From: Lepisosteus oculatus
Taxonomy: Eukaryota; Chordata; Actinopteri; Semionotiformes; Lepisosteidae
DNA: 64,000 bases
Direction: 5' to 3'
Assembly (NCBI RefSeq): GCF_040954835.1
Contig: NC_090703.1
Span: forward strand, 16,009,444-16,073,443
The notes beneath the pieces were generated by a model. The model saw only the letters and a program-made list of their open reading frames with translations. It made no database searches and had not been told where the DNA came from. Shown here piece by piece: positions 59,628 to 64,000 of this stretch; the first letter of the stretch is position 1, and each line of letters opens with the position of its first letter. A program made the position numbers and the translations under genes.

Positions 59628-59888
59628 ATTGGGCGGAGAAGTGGCTCTGTGGCTGGAAGGTTGCCGGTTCAAATCCCACAGCCGGCAGAGGAATCCTACT
59701 CCGTTGGGCCCCTGAGCAAGACCCTTAACCCCAACTGCTCCAGGGGTGACCCTGCGCTCTGACCCCAGGCTTCTCTCTCCCTGTCTGTGTGTCTGTGTGT
59801 CTCATGGAGAGCAAGCTGGGGTATGCGAAAAGACAATTCCTAATGCAAGAAATTGTAAAGGGTTAATAAAGTGATGTTATTATTATTA
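59628..59888 (+). mobile_element. tRNA-derived SINE
   Basis: A tRNA-like head has an A-box region (GTGGCTCTGTGGCTGGAAGG) and a B box (GGTTCAAATCCC). A body follows with CCCCTGAGCAAGACCCTTAA, CCCAACTGCTCCAGGGGTG, TCTGTGTGTCTGTGTGTC and GGGGTATGCGAAAAGACA. The 3' end GGTTAATAAAGTGATG is followed by an ATT tract. It is well preserved compared with the other SINEs here, so it is relatively young. A 63-residue open frame over its 5' part is not a gene. Confidence 0.75.
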
Positions 59889-61479
59889 ATTTTAAAATGT
59901 ACTGTCTGTGACTGTGCTTAATCTTTTTTTGCTCTTGAAACTTCCTGCTGTTATTCCAACAACGTAAAGCTGGCACAAGCTGTATATATATAGAATGTCT
60001 TTCTTGTTAGATGACATCATGCTTCTTGATCAGCTGCCCATCTCTAATATGTGTATTTAATATGTGCTAGAAGCAATTTTAGATAAATATTATGAAACAG
60101 AATCCCTTAACAATTAAAGCATAGCTTTATTAATGCAATTAAATGAGATGTAATGTATCTAATACCAGCTTTATGATTACTGTGATAGTGTGTTCTGGAC
60201 CCAGCTGTGTAATTTATTTGTGAATCTCAATGCTTTGCTTCTTTAAATACATAAAAAATATTAAAGCCTTTAAGAAGATTGAATTTCACAGTAAATAAGG
60301 ATATTTTCCCTAGAGTCGTTTTTGCTTACATTATTTTCTCATTTCCCTAATCGTCTTCATTACAAAATATTGATATTGTTGACTCTCACTCTTATTCTCT
60401 GACTATGAAAAGTAACCTCCTTATTTTATTAACCAGCCAGTTCTTTTTATATCCAGTTGTTGGCTGTAGTAGGTGAGCATCTGCCTTTTCCAGTGCAGAC
60501 AGATTCGTGCGGAAGGGGCTGTGTGCCTGAAGGAGATGTGGTGCTGGGAGTGAGAGGCCTCTAGGAAGACAGATGAATCAGAGGCTATGGCTGAGCAGGG
60601 AAGATAGCGTGAAGATACTGAAGTTTTGGCTCCTCACTACAAAAATTAAAAATAGCATTCGGTTTTCTGCTGGGTGAAGGCAGGGGGGATTTGGGTGGTG
60701 TCTGAGATGTTGCTAGGAACAACATTAATTCTCCTGGGGCCCTTTGCCAGTGAGCTGTTTGAGTTCAGGCAAGTCCATTTCATTAAAGGTGGTTTGCACA
60801 GTAGTTACAGCTACAAGATTTCGAAATAGAAATCCTCTAAATAGAAAGAGCTTAGAAGACCTACATACTGTTGCTGCCCTAAGCCAAACCTCCGATGTCT
60901 CAGGAAAACAGATTAGATAGACTCTTACTTGATAGCAGTTTTAGCTATCTTCACAAGTGGGAGGCTTTTGCATGAATGGTACCGATGAAATGTAGCAACA
61001 ACTTATTAAATACCGTTTTAACCATTTAAGTAATTCTGGGCATTACTCTATTTAGACAGTTTTGCACAAGGGACATAGGGGATGTGCTCTTCTGTGCTGT
61101 GCTATTTAGATAGTATAGACCAGCCAAACTCCTTTTGGATATATTGATAACTACACCTACTAATATGGTTCTTCACCTAAGAAAATCACAGTGTAAAGAC
61201 GTACAACAGATCCTAAAGCCTTATTAATTAAAAACAATCGAGGATTTCAGTTTCACTTTGCTTGTCCTCTGGCATGTGGTAGAGGTATTCTAGGTGTCTA
61301 GATAAAAAAAAAGTCTTGGACCAACTGCTATAACCAGTTTCCAATTGCAATACTTCCACCCTCGGCAAAGAGTAGGCAGTATGCACCTCACCAGAGAGGT
61401 GTACTACCATTTCTGACCTAGAAATAATGGAAGACACTCTTTTGCCATTGTATTTATGGGCATGTAAGCTATTGGAATC

Positions 61480-61625
61480 AACTCCATCCATCAATCCATT
61501 TTTTAACCTCTTTATCCAATTTAGCATCACAAGGCTCCCCGGTAAGCAACGGGCACAAGGAGGAACACACCCTCGACAGGACACCAGTCCATCTCGGGGC
61601 AAACACACAGTGCTACAGTACCATG
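61480..61625 (-). repeat. interspersed repeat fragment
   Basis: CCATCCATCAATCCATTTTT, CTTTATCCAATTTAG, GGAACACACCCTCGACAGGA and CACCAGTCCATCTCGGGGCA form the left part of the fish repeat also seen at 16555-16705 and 17770-17930. The overlapping open frames (61228-61635 minus, 61427-61798 plus) are explained by it. Confidence 0.6.
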
Positions 61626-63234
61626 TTGCCCTCACTGAAAATCAGTTGATTAGTGTAATTGATTTGAATAAATTGAGCTTTTACCCAGCCTTTGAGATCC
61701 CAGTGGTTTTTGAATTTGTATGCATTTTTCTTTTCCTGTACTATTTACTCTTCAAAATCCCTCTAAGGATTTCTTCACATTATTCAATTCATAATTAAAT
61801 ACTGTTAGGATCTCATTATATTCTTGCAATCATTAAATTTAGCGGTTGCTTGGCTGGGTAGATTTTCTGAGCCATTTATGGTAATAAAGCAAATGGAAAC
61901 TATTTAGTGATGTAAACACAGTGTCTGCCCTTCTCAACACGTTGAGTAAGAGTTGCCTGTTATAAAGTAAAAATATTTTACCACTGTTATCTTTCTCCAT
62001 TTTTCATTTGCCGAAAAAGCTCAACAAGCGTCTTTACCTTGTTTATTAACAATATAGTATACATGCCAGTGTCTTCTGCCTCCCAACCACAGTCCTCAGT
62101 GGCCACCTCTTCTCTTAAATCTGTGCTGCTAGTGATAATAGCCTCTCTGTAATGAAGGCTGGTGAATCCTGCTAGACTTTGATGGAAAGGGATGGTGAGG
62201 GAACTCTAATGGGATCAGTGAAAAATGATATTTTCCTTCACTGATCCTTTAGAAAGGTAATGAAAGCTTCCCGAAGTCTAGTATGAATTACTGATGTTAC
62301 TTAATATTGAAAACCTACAGTAATTGCAGTGTGTGAAAGTAAGAACGATGTGAAAAATGATCATGTCTGTAGTATAAGAAGTTAATTTTTTCTCCATTTG
62401 TCTGGAAATCCAATTTTGTATAGCCTGCATGTTGTTTTCCAGGATTTGTGCTTGTCTCCGTCTGTCATAAATATGGTTGTCGCCTACATGTAACATAAAC
62501 AGATACTTTGAAGACCTTTATAGAAAATTAAGTCTGCAATTTTTGTCTTTCCTCTTTGGATTTTAAGAATTAATGTACATTGTCCTGCATAGTCATTTGA
62601 GACTCATTCAGCTTTTTGTTTTCAGCCCAGAAAGAAATGGTCTGAAAACGAAAATCCAACCATTTTTAATGAGGAATTTTGCAAGATGAAGCCTTTAACC
62701 TGCAGTTCAGCACTTTATCCTTTTTGATAAACTTTTCATCAATTGAACTTTCTTATCCTTAAGTCAGTTCTACAGTACCTTGTCTTATACAAGTTTTTTT
62801 TTTAGTCTAGTCTTGAAAACGATATGCAATTTAGTGCACATGCTAGTGTGCCTCAGCATTAGTGAGAAGTCCATACAGGAGGATGTATTTTCTTATATTT
62901 GTTATACATCACTATACACAAATAGTTATTTGATTATTTTAAATGGATTTACTTGTAGGAGTTAAAAATGATTGACTGGCAAGAGGTTATAAATTGATTT
63001 TCCTTAGATTAGGTTATTGCAATCAAGTCAAAATACAATTTTAATTGAAAGCAGTTTTTCATTTGATTAGAGTCAGCAAAGAAATCCTTAAACCCTGGGT
63101 GCTGCATTGGTGAAGAGCTCCTTTTCTCTCTTGTCTGGCAAATCAGTTTCTTTCATGTCCTTCTGTAGAGTACCGAGTGATTAAAAAAAGATCTTGTGGC
63201 TGTCTTTTAATTTGAGGTGTTGCTCCAGTTACAG

Positions 63235-63660
63235 TGGATATAAAAAGGTCTACACACCCTTATTGAAATTGCAGGTTTTTGTGATGTAAGGCCAGAAAAC
63301 ATGTCAGACATTTTTCCATTTTTAATGTGACCTTGCAACCAACAAAATTATTATGAAAAATAATTGAAAATAAAAAACCTACAACACCCTGGTTGCATAA
63401 GCGTGCAAACATGGATATTAAATTCAATTTGCACGTTTTACTATATTGTGGCAAAGTTATATCATATCACTTTAATATATGACGTGATAATACCATATAT
63501 CAAAATTCAATGTATTGCACTTTTATCCTGTGGTACTCCTGATGCGAGTGATCATCAAGAGTACATGCCGTGAGGAGAATGGCATTCCACCAGGTTTTAG
63601 AAGTAATTTATAATCCCGATGAGTAAAGAAAAAGGTAATAGAGACCAATTAAGTGAACGT
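63235..63660 (+). mobile_element. non-autonomous DNA-transposon-like repeat fragment
   Basis: It opens with ACAGTGGATATAAAAAGGTC then TACACACCCTTATTGAAATT, followed by GCAGGTTTTTGTGATGTAAG, TTTTTAATGTGACCTTGCAA and GGTTGCATAAGCGTGCAAAC. This is the recognisable start of a repeat dispersed in many vertebrates and usually ascribed to DNA transposons. The right end is not clear. No transposase frame is present. Confidence 0.5.
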
Positions 63661-64000
63661 TTGATTCAATTAAAAAAATTCCAGGGTGTCATGGCAGCTC
63701 TCCAGCTGGTTTAAGATTTCTTGTATGTGTATATTTTAATAGAATCCCACCCACCTTCCTCACACTGAAAAAAGAACAGTTTGCTACTTAATACAAAGTT
63801 TTCAGTTGTCTGGATATAGTGTAGTTTGAGTTGGCAGCAGTCGTCATGTATTATCACACTGCATATCTTTGTTCTGTGCTTTCAGTACCCTGGTCGTCAG
63901 ATATCACAAGTGTGCAGGGGCTTCCTAGCATTTTATTTCCTTCAATATGACGTTGGGATAGTAGAAAGGCCCTGAATGACACTTCTTCCTTTTTGCTGAG

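Larger units (their letters stand above)
55881..64000. other. AVEN intron or 3' continuation, no exon recognised
   Basis: Eight kilobases of AT-rich DNA follow the conserved AVEN exon. A tRNA-like SINE (59628-59888), a repeat fragment (61480-61625) and a DNA-transposon-like fragment (63235-63660) are recognisable. A GC-richer stretch at 60450-60760 contains no clear exon. AVEN introns are long in other vertebrates, so an intron is the simplest reading. Confidence 0.55.

Noticed and set aside
61228-61798. Overlapping 135- and 123-residue frames
   Set aside because: They cross a common interspersed repeat and have no domain.

Overview
This is nuclear DNA from a vertebrate, most likely a ray-finned fish. 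It is AT-rich, with spliced genes, GT-AG introns, CpG-rich promoter stretches and many decayed SINEs, LINEs and DNA transposons. The repeats include a 5S-rRNA-headed SINE and Tc1 and IS630-like transposases, a mix I associate with fishes, and the gene set and order are also consistent with a fish. I cannot name the species; a non-teleost such as a gar or bowfin is only a guess. There is no prokaryotic, phage, plasmid or CRISPR content.

Layout from left to right: (1) 1-12.6 kb holds no recognisable exon, only repeats. (2) 12.6-21.0 kb, minus strand: the 5' half of ACP7 (PAPL), a purple acid phosphatase, in five exons. The exons for its C-terminal half were not found. (3) 21.0-24.3 kb: intergenic, with a dead LINE. 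(4) 24.5-32.3 kb, plus: KATNBL1, complete in nine coding exons (307 aa). (5) 34.2-38.0 kb, plus: EMC7, complete in five exons (239 aa). (6) 40.4-43.5 kb: a Tc1 transposase relic, a CR1-like LINE tail, then a plus-strand fibrinogen-like secreted protein in two coding exons. Its whole fibrinogen domain is in one exon and its C-terminus reads RDEL. (7) 44.2-46.6 kb: an IS630/Tc1-type transposase relic and an inverted 5S-SINE. (8) 49.6-51.2 kb, minus: CHRM5, a muscarinic receptor with a single coding exon (533 aa). (9) 52.3 kb to the right edge, plus: the start of AVEN, with an RGG-rich exon 1, a candidate 42-nt micro-exon and a conserved exon ending at 55880. Its remaining exons appear to lie beyond the window.

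The order KATNBL1-EMC7-CHRM5-AVEN, with CHRM5 opposed to the rest, matches the human 15q14 block read in the opposite direction, so these genes are linked by ancestry rather than by a shared pathway. Two members do not fit the human picture: ACP7, which is on chromosome 19 in humans, and the fibrinogen-like gene between EMC7 and CHRM5. The products act in different places: ACP7 in the secretory pathway, KATNBL1 on microtubule severing, EMC7 in ER membrane-protein insertion, the FBG protein in the ER lumen or outside the cell, CHRM5 at the plasma membrane, and AVEN in apoptosis, checkpoint and RNA control. I saw no novel multi-gene system. The points most worth checking are the RDEL-tailed fibrinogen-like gene, the AVEN micro-exon, the missing ACP7 exons, and a large near-perfect palindromic repeat.
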